63,738 nucleotides of DNA from Prevotellaceae bacterium. GTDB lineage: Bacteria; Bacteroidota; Bacteroidia; Bacteroidales; Bacteroidaceae. Position numbers and translations under genes: made by a program. Position 1 is the stretch's first letter; every line of letters begins with the position of its first letter. Positions 55,853 to 63,738 of this stretch are shown one piece after another. The notes under the pieces were generated by a model. That model had not been told where the DNA came from, searched no databases, and saw only the letters and a program-made list of their open reading frames with translations. The stretch is taken from the NCBI GenBank assembly GCA_003150315.1, contig QAML01000050.1, positions 32,235 to 95,972 on the forward strand, in the 5' to 3' direction.

Positions 55853-57633
55853 GTTTTTCTGAGTTTTCTGTCGACCGTCATCAGCGAATCGTAGTCTACA
55901 GAGCGTTTAAGGATTCTTTTTCGCGAGTCATTGAACGTCGGATTAAGCAAATCGCGCCGCGCATCATAGAGAGGAGACGAAATTCCGGCAATACCCATAA
56001 GCAAATGAGGCAAATCGTCGGTTGAGAAAGCTTTGTCCGCAGCCTTTCGCGCCGCATTGTAAATGTCGGAATGCTCCTTTTTCGCACGAGGCGAGAACCA
56101 TATTTCAAAAGGAACTTCGAATTCAGAAAAAGCTATGTCGGCAGACACGTCTGCATTGTGATCGCGTCCGTAAGAATGGATTCTGTCGAAAACTTCTTCG
56201 CCATGGTCGGGCAAATAAATCACCACGGCGTCGTCATTCTTGAAACGTTCGCATAGTTGTTTCACCACGCGGTCATTATATAGGGTGGCGTTGTCGTAGT
56301 CTGCTATGATTTGTTTCTCGTAAACCGTAAGGTCGTGGTGGGAAGGGTAATTGCCTGCAGTAAAACGGACATCGCTTTTGCCGAAACGCTTGTTGTATTC
56401 CTGATGTTGCCCCATGCCGTGAAAAATAATGAAATTGTAGTCGCCGCAAGGGAACTTGTTTATTTCTTTTATGAGTTGCAGGTCATAAGCTTTGCGATAT
56501 TTGTTGCGATAATCGAAACATTTCCTCTCAATTTCCTTGTCGTTAAGAAAGAAACTGCCATTGAAGTCCACAACTCCCAAATTGGGGCTTTTATAAAACT
56601 GACTGGTAATAAAAGCTACCTTATATCCCGCCTTTTTTAGGACTCCCGGAATAAGAACTCCGTCAATCCATGAACCTTTTTGGTCGGTGGAGTGGGTGGA
56701 AAGCACGTCCTTGAAAACATTGCTCGTAACATTCCACGGCGTTACCGCATCTTTGAAAACTATAAGGTTGCCCTCATCTGCCATTGCCTTCTGGTTTGGC
56801 GTAGTTTCGAGTTCGTAGCCATAAACTTGCGAATGGTGCTTGTTATAACTCTCTCCGATGTAAAGTATTATGTTCTTGACGGTATGTTTACAGCTGTCTA
56901 TTTTTATGTTTCTCATGTTCTCGCGCATACGTTCCAGTTCTTGCGAACTAAGACTAAGAAATTTTGTGGAGAAAACAATTCTGTAAAAAGGAGTATGGAA
57001 TGCGTGATTGTCCGCGTGCTCTGCCTCGTCGGTGTCGTGGCTTGTGAAAAATTTTATCATTTGAATCTTTTCGCCTCCCGAGCATATAAAGCACGCCACA
57101 ACTATTATGGGGATGGCTATGTTGCTTGCAGTTTTCAGGACCTCCGGCATTGCGCCCGACAAAAAGGCGGTGATTCTCTTTTTGAATGTTTCCGCCATGG
57201 CGTTAACGGCTATCATGGGCACGTAAACAAGCAATATTTTCCACAAAGCCCATCCTTTAAGATACGAAGCAAGAAACTCCGACGTTTCACCGGGTGTTGT
57301 TTCCATTACAAGCTGTATGGTTATCGGACCGAACATCAAGTGAAATCTTTCATGGACAAAACCTTCGGCTATAACGGCTGTGTATCCCACGATGTACATT
57401 ATGGCGCGAATCCAACGCCTTGCCTTTTGCGGAATGACGCACAGCAGGGCGCAGACAAGGTAAAGGTCGGCAATGTTTTCAAGATAGAAAACGTATGTCG
57501 GCGTATGTGATGTGGGCGATTCGAGTATTCGTGCAGCCACAAAAGCAATGTACATGAACACAAAAAACACATATTCTTTGCGTAACGGGGTGGCAAGACA
57601 TCTGAACGCCTTATATATATTGTATGGTTTCAT
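55840..57633 (-). CDS. Phosphoethanolamine transferase-like sulfatase-fold membrane enzyme (EptA family)
   Basis: The 597-residue protein has five N-terminal membrane helices (about 1-190) and a periplasmic alkaline-phosphatase-fold domain. Motifs are ILYIGESYNKHHSQVYGYEL, where Ser replaces the Thr nucleophile of GET in EptA, FIIFHGMGQHQEYNKRF, and the metal site VVIYLPDHGEEVFD with YGRDHNADVS. It probably transfers phosphoethanolamine to lipid A or another envelope glycan. The ATG start MKPYNIYKAF was preferred over an upstream TTG. Confidence 0.85.
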   Translation of the reverse strand: MKPYNIYKAFRCLATPLRKEYVFFVFMYIAFVAARILESPTSHTPTYVFYLENIADLYLVCALLCVIPQKARRWIRAIMYIVGYTAVIAEGFVHERFHLMFGPITIQLVMETTPGETSEFLASYLKGWALWKILLVYVPMIAVNAMAETFKKRITAFLSGAMPEVLKTASNIAIPIIVVACFICSGGEKIQMIKFFTSHDTDEAEHADNHAFHTPFYRIVFSTKFLSLSSQELERMRENMRNIKIDSCKHTVKNIILYIGESYNKHHSQVYGYELETTPNQKAMADEGNLIVFKDAVTPWNVTSNVFKDVLSTHSTDQKGSWIDGVLIPGVLKKAGYKVAFITSQFYKSPNLGVVDFNGSFFLNDKEIERKCFDYRNKYRKAYDLQLIKEINKFPCGDYNFIIFHGMGQHQEYNKRFGKSDVRFTAGNYPSHHDLTVYEKQIIADYDNATLYNDRVVKQLCERFKNDDAVVIYLPDHGEEVFDRIHSYGRDHNADVSADIAFSEFEVPFEIWFSPRAKKEHSDIYNAARKAADKAFSTDDLPHLLMGIAGISSPLYDARRDLLNPTFNDSRKRILKRSVDYDSLMTVDRKLRKTWRK

Positions 57634-57649
57634 AAATTGCAAATCTCAG

Positions 57650-57657
57650 CAAAATTA
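57650..57657 (-). promoter_or_regulatory. -7 box (TAATTTTG) of the envelope-modification cassette
   Basis: CAAAATTA on the plus strand, 16 bp before the ATG at 57633; divergent from the flippase promoter. Confidence 0.5.
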
Positions 57658-57732
57658 GTATTTTCTTATAAGAGTGTGGCGCGTTTCTTAATTATTTGTG
57701 TGCATCCTGTCTGTACATACGTGTGAAAAGTT

Positions 57733-57740
57733 TAATTTTG
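57733..57740 (+). promoter_or_regulatory. -7 box (TAATTTTG) directly before the flippase gene
   Basis: TAATTTTG is separated from the ATG at 57747 by CAATCT only, suggesting a leaderless transcript. Confidence 0.5.
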
Positions 57741-57746
57741 CAATCT

Positions 57747-59198
57747 ATGGCAGAATCATCGTTAAGAGAAAGAACAGCCAAAGGGCTTTTCTGGGGAGGC
57801 ATCTCCGGAGGCGTGCAGCAGATATTGGCGTTGGTGATAGGCATTGTGCTGGCTCGTCATCTGCTTCCCGCCGACTACGGAATGGTTGCCATGCTCACGG
57901 TGTTCTCTTTGTTGGCTGCCAATCTTGAAGAGAGCGGTTTTACATCGGCTATAGCCATAAAGAAAAACGTTGGCGACCGAGACTATAACGCTGTTTTGTG
58001 GTTTTCGCTCATCATGAGCGTTGTGTTGTACGGTGTATTATGGTTTGCAGCCCCTTTAATATCCATGTTCAACCACACGCCCGAGCTTACAAAGCTTGCC
58101 CGCGTGTCGTTTCTCGGTTTTGTAGTTTCAAGCCTGGGTATAGCGCAGTCGGCTTACCTTTTTCGTAATCTCATGGTTAAACAGAGAATGATTGCAACCT
58201 TTATAGCCGTGTGCACGGCGGGAGTTGTGGGCATTGTTCTTGTTCTCCGGGGATTTGCATACTGGGGGCTTGTGGCGCAGGACCTTACTTATAAGTTCAT
58301 GATAGTGCTTATGTATTGGACTCTCTCGCCTTGGAGACCCAGGATGCAGTTTGACTTGAAACCCATAAGAGAAATGTTCGGCTTCAGCAGTAAGATTCTC
58401 GCCACAAACGTTCTCACCACGCTCAACAACCAGTTTTTGCAGGCGCAGCTCGGACACTATTTCCCGCGCCACGAAGTTGGGTTGTATTCTCAGGCTAACA
58501 AATGGAACACCATGGGCTATTCGCTCATAACAACCACCATGTCCTCGGTGGCGCAACCGGTTTTGGCTAAGGCTGGTGAGGAATCGCGACAAAAGCTGGT
58601 GTTTCGCAAAATGGTGCGTTTCACATCATTTCTCTCTTTCCCCGCCATGTTCGGGCTTGCTGCCGTTTCTCCCGAATTTGTTCCCCTTGCCCTCAAAACG
58701 CAGTGGACAGCTTGTGTGCCTTATTTGCAGATTCTTTGTGTGGCAGGAGCATTCATTCCCGTATCTCAACTGTATTCCAATCTTCTGATATCGCGCGGAC
58801 GGTCTTCGAAGTTCTTCATCGGCACGGCATCAATGATGTTCATGCAGTTGGCAATAATTCTTGTGCTTTACTTCTGCGGCAGCGGAATGCTAATGTTGCT
58901 TTGCTTCGTTGCCGGATTGCAAGTGGCATGGCTTATGGTGTGGCATTTCATGGCTCACAGGGAGATAAAACTGCGCTTCATGGAAACATTGCTCGACATA
59001 TCGCCTTTTGCCGTTTCCGCAGCGGTTTCCATGGCGGCGGCATGGGGTGCGGCAATGCTCGTTGACTGCATGGCGGCTAAACTTGCGGTTAAGTTTTTGA
59101 TTGCTGCCGTAAGCTATTGCGCCATAATGTACTTCGCCCATGCCGAAATATTCCGCGAAAGCGTGGAATTTGTATTTTCGAAACTCCGCAAGCACTAA
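57747..59198 (+). CDS. Polysaccharide flippase (MOP superfamily, PST/Wzx-like)
   Basis: The 483-residue protein has 12-14 membrane helices and the usual start RERTAKGLFWGGISGGVQQI, ARHLLPADYGMVAMLTVFSL, ESGFTSAIAIKKNVGDRDYN and the mid-region EVGLYSQANKWNTMGYSLIT. It probably moves lipid-linked glycan units across the inner membrane. The start at 57747 was chosen from the conserved N-terminus; the frame extends back to 57696, before the promoter. It is divergent from the EptA-like cassette, so the two units may serve the same surface glycan. Confidence 0.9.
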   Translation: MAESSLRERTAKGLFWGGISGGVQQILALVIGIVLARHLLPADYGMVAMLTVFSLLAANLEESGFTSAIAIKKNVGDRDYNAVLWFSLIMSVVLYGVLWFAAPLISMFNHTPELTKLARVSFLGFVVSSLGIAQSAYLFRNLMVKQRMIATFIAVCTAGVVGIVLVLRGFAYWGLVAQDLTYKFMIVLMYWTLSPWRPRMQFDLKPIREMFGFSSKILATNVLTTLNNQFLQAQLGHYFPRHEVGLYSQANKWNTMGYSLITTTMSSVAQPVLAKAGEESRQKLVFRKMVRFTSFLSFPAMFGLAAVSPEFVPLALKTQWTACVPYLQILCVAGAFIPVSQLYSNLLISRGRSSKFFIGTASMMFMQLAIILVLYFCGSGMLMLLCFVAGLQVAWLMVWHFMAHREIKLRFMETLLDISPFAVSAAVSMAAAWGAAMLVDCMAAKLAVKFLIAAVSYCAIMYFAHAEIFRESVEFVFSKLRKH

Positions 59199-59276
59199 AA
59201 TGTCGAAAAACGGCGTTTCTGTATTTTTGGTAATCATATCGGAAAAATGTACACTTGACATATTATATATATGGTC

Positions 59277-59284
59277 TATTTTTG
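59277..59284 (+). promoter_or_regulatory. -7 box (TATTTTTG) of the flavodoxin lipoprotein gene
   Basis: TATTTTTG lies 30 bp before the ATG at 59314. Confidence 0.55.
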
Positions 59285-59313
59285 CAGTCGATAAACTATT
59301 AATTCAAAAAATC

Positions 59314-59892
59314 ATGAGACGAAACGCATTTCTGCTCACGGTTATGATGTCACTGCTTGCGGTCATTACTTCGTGCGCACAGAAAAAAGACAAGAAAGTT
59401 ATGGAAAAGAAAGGTGATAACAAGGTTCTCGTAGTTTATTTCTCGGCAACAGGAACCACCGAAAACGTGGCAAAGATGATTGCTTCTGCCACGAAAGGAG
59501 AACTGTATAAGATAAAACCCGAGAAAGAATACTCGGCAGAGGACTTGGATTGGACCGTGAAGACATCGCGGTGCAGCCGAGAAAACGACAATCCCAAGTC
59601 GCGCCCGACCATTGTAAAGGACAAGAAAAACCTTGACGCATACAGTGTGGTTTATCTCGGTTTCCCCAACTGGTGGAATATGGCTCCGAGGATCATAAAT
59701 ACGTTTGTGGAAGCCTACGGTCTGAAAGGTAAAACTGTGATTCCGTTCATGACTTCGGGAGGAAGCGGAATAGAAAATTCCGTAAAGATTTTGCGAAAAG
59801 ACTATCCCGATGTAAAATGGCAGGACGGTAAACTTCTCAACGGGGTAACGCTGAAGGAAGTTAACGCATGGGTTTCAAAAAACAGTAAATAA
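59314..59892 (+). CDS. Flavodoxin-fold lipoprotein
   Basis: The 192-residue precursor starts MRRNAFLLTVMMSLLAV with lipobox ITSC, so it is exported and lipidated. The mature part is a flavodoxin: VLVVYFSATGTTENVAKMIA (phosphate-binding loop for FMN), YSVVYLGFPNWWNMAPRI and VIPFMTSGGSGIENSVKIL. Exported flavodoxin_4-type proteins occur in Bacteroidota; the electron partner is unknown. The start is fixed by the lipoprotein signal and the promoter. Confidence 0.9.
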   Translation: MRRNAFLLTVMMSLLAVITSCAQKKDKKVMEKKGDNKVLVVYFSATGTTENVAKMIASATKGELYKIKPEKEYSAEDLDWTVKTSRCSRENDNPKSRPTIVKDKKNLDAYSVVYLGFPNWWNMAPRIINTFVEAYGLKGKTVIPFMTSGGSGIENSVKILRKDYPDVKWQDGKLLNGVTLKEVNAWVSKNSK

Positions 59893-59910
59893 GGGAAGTG
59901 TATCAAAGTG

Positions 59911-59953
59911 GAGCCGTTCCGGGTGGTTTATAACACGGAGCGGCTCTTTTTTT
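59911..59953 (+). terminator. Intrinsic terminator after the flavodoxin gene
   Basis: GAGCCGTTCCG (59911-59921) pairs with CGGAGCGGCTC (59936-59946) with one G-T pair, followed by T7. Confidence 0.88.
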
Positions 59954-60004
59954 GCGTTTTTCGCCCCGGTTTCGCGACATGTAAAACGGTGCTTCCGCAT
60001 CAGT

Positions 60005-60120
60005 CGAAAAAACACATGGCTTATCGCAAAAAATACAAGGCACTTATTTTAAAATAAGTGCCTTGTATTTTAAAATATATGGCTTGTATTTTTCGCGCTG
60101 ACAGACAGTAAGTTACAAAT
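60005..60120 (+). repeat. Dispersed intergenic palindromic element, copy J (most symmetric)
   Basis: The core is 60005-60095 (91 bp). The 42 bp at 60030-60071 form a perfect palindrome centred between 60050 and 60051 (left arm ends ACAAGGCACTTATTTT). The outer arms CACATGGCTTATCG and TATATGGCTTGTATTTTTCG complete the unit. The flank AGACAGTAAGTTACAAAT is weaker than in other copies. The rest of the gap to 60292 holds no gene. Confidence 0.93.
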
Positions 60121-60292
60121 GAGGCATTTTGGGGCGTTTTTGAACGTTTGAAAACTGCGTTTATGGGCTTATGCTCAAATACTTACGGGAGAGTGTTGAC
60201 CTGTAAGCCTGATGCTTTCCTGAATTTCGCCTCCGTTTTGCATCGTAGTGCTTCTGCCGACAGTCTTTTGCGTGTCTGATTTTGAAAATTTC

Positions 60293-61336
60293 TTATTGCC
60301 CGGGTTTTTGCTCCAAGTCCACAATCACTTTCATTGATGTTTCGCGGTGGGAATCAATAAACTTATATGCGTTGTCGTATTCCTCAAATGCGAAACGGTT
60401 GCTTATGAGCGGTTTGAGGTTCACTATTCCGCGCGACACGTAGTCAATGGCTGTTATGTAGTCTTCGTGGCGATACATCATTGATCCCACGAGCCGCAAC
60501 TCGTGTTCGCCAAGGTGGAACATGCTCAGCGCAGGGTCTTTGGCAAACACGGCAACCACCACAATGTCGCTGCCTTTTTCAATAGTTGCCATGAGCGAGC
60601 GTATGGACGATTCCACGCCGGCAACTTCAAAACCTACTTGATAACCTTCTTTGTCAAAAAGTTCTTTGACGGCTTCCCCGAGCGGCTGCTTGGTAACGTT
60701 GAGCGTGTGTTCTATGCCGCATTCGCGCGCTTTTGCCAACCTCAGGTCGGATACATCGGTTATGAGCACGCGCTTTGCGCCTCTTGCCTTGCAGAACTGC
60801 GCCACAAGATTCCCTATGGTTCCTGCTCCGCTTACAACAACGTTTTTGCCTTTCACGTCGGTGCGTGCCGAAGCGTGCGCACCCACTGCCGACGGCTCAA
60901 TCATTGCCCCGAAGTCAAGACTCATGCCTTCGGGCAACTTTACAACGCGGTCGTCGTCAACAACAAAAAAGTCTTGTGCGCACCCGTCAGCCTGAAAAGC
61001 CTGCACACGCAGATGTTCGCACACATTATATTGCCCCCTCTTGCACGGATTACACTCGCCACACACAAGTTGTGGGCGTGCCGTAATGTTGTCGCCGGGC
61101 TTGCACACCGTTACATCGCTTCCGCATGCCACAACAACGCCCGAATATTCGTGTCCCTGCACTACGGGATAAAAAGTTGCGGGATGCAAACCGTGATAGG
61201 AGTGTATCTCGCTTCCGCAGATGCCTATGCGTTTGATGTTGACAAGCACCTGATGCGGCGTGAGATCCTCGGCTTTCGGTGCAGATACTTCCTTGAACTC
61301 AATGTGTTTGGGAGATACTAAAACTGCTTGTCTCAT
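60293..61336 (-). CDS. Zinc-dependent alcohol/polyol dehydrogenase (MDR family)
   Basis: The 347-residue enzyme has the catalytic zinc site GICGSEIHSYHG and QGHEYSGVVVACG, the structural zinc site CGECNPCKRGQYNVCEHL, and the cofactor site VVSGAGTIGNLVAQFC followed by VLITDVSDLRLAKA, suited to NAD(H). It resembles sorbitol, L-idonate or galactitol dehydrogenases. It lies 78 bp downstream of a GPH sugar symporter gene on the same strand, so the pair probably imports and oxidises a sugar or polyol. Confidence 0.9.
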   Translation of the reverse strand: MRQAVLVSPKHIEFKEVSAPKAEDLTPHQVLVNIKRIGICGSEIHSYHGLHPATFYPVVQGHEYSGVVVACGSDVTVCKPGDNITARPQLVCGECNPCKRGQYNVCEHLRVQAFQADGCAQDFFVVDDDRVVKLPEGMSLDFGAMIEPSAVGAHASARTDVKGKNVVVSGAGTIGNLVAQFCKARGAKRVLITDVSDLRLAKARECGIEHTLNVTKQPLGEAVKELFDKEGYQVGFEVAGVESSIRSLMATIEKGSDIVVVAVFAKDPALSMFHLGEHELRLVGSMMYRHEDYITAIDYVSRGIVNLKPLISNRFAFEEYDNAYKFIDSHRETSMKVIVDLEQKPGQ

Positions 61337-61414
61337 TGTTTTGACTATTGTTTATGTTGTTACTGAATTGTTGATTGTATTTTCGCTTTTGGCGGTCATG
61401 GCATAAAACTCCGG

Positions 61415-62770
61415 CTATTTTTTCTTAAGTTCCGCAACTATGTTGTTGTAAACATGGCGATGCAACTTGTAGAAACACAGGCATAGAGCCGTGATGACCC
61501 ATAGGGTGCCGGGAATGGTGGAGAAAGTGTGGCGCATGACCGAAATCACTTCCGCATTCTGCGTTGCGCCGGGCACATAGCCGGTTGTGTCGAGCGCAAG
61601 GGCAAACATCGCTGTGCCGAGAGCCATTCCCATTTTGTTTGCAAGCGATACGAATGCGTATTGGAACCCGTCGTTTCGTGTCCCGGTCTTCCATTCGCCA
61701 TATTCAACGCAGTCGGGAATAACGGCATATATGGCTGTGTTGAAACCGGAAAAGAAAAACCACGCAAGAGCAGAGCATGCGTAAAACTCCACAGGGGTTG
61801 TATTGGGACTGAAAAAGTAAAGCAGAGCCATGAAAACGCCCGTGAACAGAGCGAAAACGGCGGCGGCATATCCCTTGTTCCCCGTTTTCTTGAACATCCA
61901 GGGAAAGCATGCCGCACCGACTATTGAAGGAAGAATTATAGCCATTGAATAATAGGAAAAGAGCGTTGCCGAACCTTCCACATAGGTAAAGTAGTATAGA
62001 ATGTCGGCATTGCGTCCGTAAAGAATGAATCCGAAAAGAAACTGTCCCGTGAGTGCCAGAATATACGGGCGGTTTTTCAAAACGGATTTCAGTTGTATTG
62101 AGAGTGGCATCTTCTTGCCCACCGGAACTTCTACCACTTCGCGAGTTTTGCTGAAGCAGAAAAGATGACACGCCACGAATATAAGTCCGTAGATAATTGC
62201 CACAGTAAGATAGCCGGCTTGTGCGTTTCCTTTTCCGAAGTATGTAACGAGCGGAACGGTGATTATGTTCAGTACGCCAATGGCAATCATTGCACTCACT
62301 GAGCGACTTGTGTTGAGCTTTGCCCGTTCGTCTATGTTTTGAGTCATGGCTCCGCACAAAGTGCCATATGGAAGATTCACGCATGTATATCCCAAAACGA
62401 GCACGCAATAGGTTATGGACATATAAACAATCTTTGCCGTCTGGCTCCAAGAGGGATGCGCCCAAAACGTAAGCATCAGGATAATGGCGGTAACGGGTGC
62501 GCCGAACAGAAGCCACGGGCGGAAGCGTCCCCAGCGCGTATGTGTTTTGTCGGTTAAAGTACCGATGATAGGATCATTCACTGCATCCCAAATGCGCGAT
62601 ACCAACATAAGAGTTGCCACTGCGCTCATGCCTATTCCGAAAACGTCGGTGTAGAAAATCATGAGGAAGTTGCTGACGAACATCCAGCTGAAGTTGCAGC
62701 CCACGTCGCCCATGCCATAGGCAAACTTGCTTATGAAAGGCACTCTCCCTGAATTTGATTTTGTTTCCAT
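61415..62770 (-). CDS. GPH-family sugar:cation symporter (MFS)
   Basis: The 451-residue protein has 12 membrane helices. The start region KFAYGMGDVGCNFSWMFVSN and the loop motif DAVNDPIIGTLTDKTHTRWG followed by RFRPWLLFGAP are typical of the glycoside-pentoside-hexuronide family (MelB/XylP-like). The midloop CVEYGEWKTGTRNDGFQYAF is also conserved. The substrate cannot be read from the sequence. The dehydrogenase at 60293 is the likely partner. Confidence 0.93.
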   Translation of the reverse strand: METKSNSGRVPFISKFAYGMGDVGCNFSWMFVSNFLMIFYTDVFGIGMSAVATLMLVSRIWDAVNDPIIGTLTDKTHTRWGRFRPWLLFGAPVTAIILMLTFWAHPSWSQTAKIVYMSITYCVLVLGYTCVNLPYGTLCGAMTQNIDERAKLNTSRSVSAMIAIGVLNIITVPLVTYFGKGNAQAGYLTVAIIYGLIFVACHLFCFSKTREVVEVPVGKKMPLSIQLKSVLKNRPYILALTGQFLFGFILYGRNADILYYFTYVEGSATLFSYYSMAIILPSIVGAACFPWMFKKTGNKGYAAAVFALFTGVFMALLYFFSPNTTPVEFYACSALAWFFFSGFNTAIYAVIPDCVEYGEWKTGTRNDGFQYAFVSLANKMGMALGTAMFALALDTTGYVPGATQNAEVISVMRHTFSTIPGTLWVITALCLCFYKLHRHVYNNIVAELKKK

Positions 62771-63311
62771 GTTCTTGTTTAGGTTTAGTTATAATATTAT
62801 AATGAATGTCGTAGTATGGACACGAATTGCAGTCTGTACGAAAAAACATCGTACCCTTAAGTAACGCAAAAATACATTTTCTCCGTAAAAATGCACAAAG
62901 AGAAACAATTCTTTTTCCAGTGTTGAATTATGAACAATGCTGTTTTTTTTGTAAAATCACGCTAAAATCTGCCGAATAGCTTAAAATGAACTATTTATGA
63001 GTTTTTCACCTCAATAGAGGTAATGATTTGGCAATAGTTCTAACTTCTGTGTTATACATAAGTTTGCTTGTCAAACAACTCTTTTCGCAAAGGTACAACA
63101 ATTAAGTGGATTAATGAAAATCATATTTTTTTTTAGATTTTATTTTCAGTTGATGTTCGCTTTACCCCAATCCAACCATTGTAAGTTCTTTATGCGTAAT
63201 TATTCGGTTCCAAAATGTTAAAAAATGAGCTATAAGATACATTTAAGCACCAATTGTTTCTTATTTATAAAACATAATACCTATCTTTTCTTTGCAGCAA
63301 ATTGAGAATGT
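62771..63311. other. A+T-rich divergent control region without genes
   Basis: Two minus-strand -7 boxes are present: TATTTTTG (62867-62874) about 97 bp before the symporter ATG, and TACCTTTG (63088-63095) further upstream. No ORF, repeat copy or strong hairpin was found. It is one of only two gaps of 350 bp or more in the window that lack the dispersed element. Confidence 0.5.
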
Positions 63312-63536
63312 ATGGCACAAATGGATCTTACCCCATTGGACGATGTGTTCGACAAGCACTTTGGGAAAGTTGGCACTCCAAAACGTGATGCTTTTGAAAG
63401 TGATGTGGATGAAGCATTGCATGCATACCGTTTGGGAGAAGCTATGCATGTGGCTTTAGAGTATTTGAAACTAAAGCCATATGCATTGCTTTCCTTTGAC
63501 AATAGTCGTGTACCGGTACCTAAAATAATAATTTAA
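63312..63536 (+). CDS. Antitoxin-like small protein lacking a helix-turn-helix (possible HigA remnant)
   Basis: The 74-residue frame begins MAQMDLTPLDDVFDKHFGKV and continues GTPKRDAFESDVDEALHAYR LGEA, strongly resembling the N-terminus of HigA-type antitoxin regulators from Bacteroidota. In those proteins LGEA is followed by a helix-turn-helix of about 55 residues. Here it is followed only by MHVALEYLKLKPYALLSFDN and SRVPVPKIII. The shortening suggests an internal deletion; alternatively it is a functional short protein. No toxin gene is next to it. Its stop overlaps the stop of the convergent partial CDS. Confidence 0.5.
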   Translation: MAQMDLTPLDDVFDKHFGKVGTPKRDAFESDVDEALHAYRLGEAMHVALEYLKLKPYALLSFDNSRVPVPKIII

Positions 63537-63738
63537 GACAGAATTTTCTTTTTGATCGCTTTTATGCGGTGTTCGATAATATTGTCCCACAGCTTAGAAC
63601 CGCCCAGTTCTGATGCAGAAATATAATCTCCATACTTTTCGAGAAATTCCTCATTGTAGGTAATAGAATCGTCACCATATCGATCTATTATGTATGCCCA
63701 ATTCCATCTGTCAGCATACTTGATTAAAAGTTCGTGGG
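63533..63738 (-). CDS. Partial CDS at window edge, Trp/Tyr-rich repeat-like protein
   Basis: An open frame of 67 codons reads in from the right edge on the minus strand and stops at TAA (63533-63535). It includes KYADRWNWAYIIDRYGDDSI, YNEEFLEKYGDYISASELGG, SKLWDNIIEHRIKAIKKKIL. The spacing of Trp and Tyr residues recalls Bacteroidota proteins made of WNW/W-x-x-I repeats of unknown function. The start lies outside the window. Confidence 0.55.
   Translation of the reverse strand, partial: HELLIKYADRWNWAYIIDRYGDDSITYNEEFLEKYGDYISASELGGSKLWDNIIEHRIKAIKKKILS

Overview
The window is a chromosomal segment from a member of the order Bacteroidales (Bacteroidota). Supporting evidence in the sequence: many genes are preceded by the Bacteroidota-type -7 box TAnnTTTG; there is a porQ gene (type IX secretion), an RprX/RprY two-component pair, an EF-G2 paralog, SusD-less secreted glycoside hydrolases with type II-like signal peptides, and a TonB with the Bacteroidota N-terminus. 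No phage, IS element, CRISPR array or rRNA operon is visible. One tRNA-Ser(GGA) is present.

Layout. 226-5178: ECF sigma factor, a 42-residue ORF, then purT-rpe-comEC. 5587-13137: nrnA-like DHH phosphoesterase, a Tat-type Gfo/Idh/MocA oxidoreductase followed by a very large HEAT-repeat/DUF1080 protein (probable 3-keto-glycoside metabolism), and a secreted metallophosphatase. 13211-16268 (minus): mtaB, a GT2 glycosyltransferase and an RsmI-like methylase whose ends overlap by 4 bp each. 16514-19276: a small Ala/Asp/Thr/Ser-rich lipoprotein, a 1.4 kb gene-free gap, and rpsF-rpsR-rplI (minus). 19424-22846: MarR regulator, then metY-menA-CPBP protease. 22919-28621 (minus): rprX-rprY, a decayed aquaporin, and porQ-cmk-ispH. 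28734-31536: tonB, polyprenyl diphosphate synthase, tatD, tRNA-Ser. 31809-36786: a 54-residue membrane protein, a Rid/chorismatase-like protein and a GH2 beta-galactosidase. 37465-42713: DUF4827 lipoprotein plus oxidoreductase, hemW, and EF-G2. 43064-52442: secreted GH65, DPP IV-type S9 peptidase, rubrerythrin, TPM-LemA, purM-prfA. 52835-59892: ZIP transporter; a minus-strand envelope cassette (EptA-like transferase, acyltransferase, fucosyltransferase-like protein) divergent from a polysaccharide flippase; a flavodoxin lipoprotein. 60293-62770 (minus): GPH sugar symporter and zinc alcohol/polyol dehydrogenase. The right edge holds a shortened antitoxin-like ORF and a partial CDS.

The most unusual feature is a dispersed intergenic element of constant size (a core of about 91 bp, nested palindromes built from GCCTTGT/ACAAGGC and TATTTTAAAATA modules, plus a conserved flank on one side). 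Ten copies occur in 64 kb, about one every 5 to 8.5 kb. Every copy lies in a gap between transcription units and none lies inside a gene or operon. I do not recognise it as a named element family. Secondary points of interest are several genes whose -7 box lies only 4-6 nt from the start codon (candidate leaderless mRNAs), an EF-G paralog lacking the catalytic G3 histidine, an aquaporin relic that has lost both NPA boxes and its start codon, and a duplicated non-coding sequence at 17484-17905.

All functions are inferred from motifs and family memory; no database search was run. Start codons were moved inward from the longest open frame where a signal peptide, a conserved N-terminus, an overlap with a neighbour or the position of a promoter argued for it.
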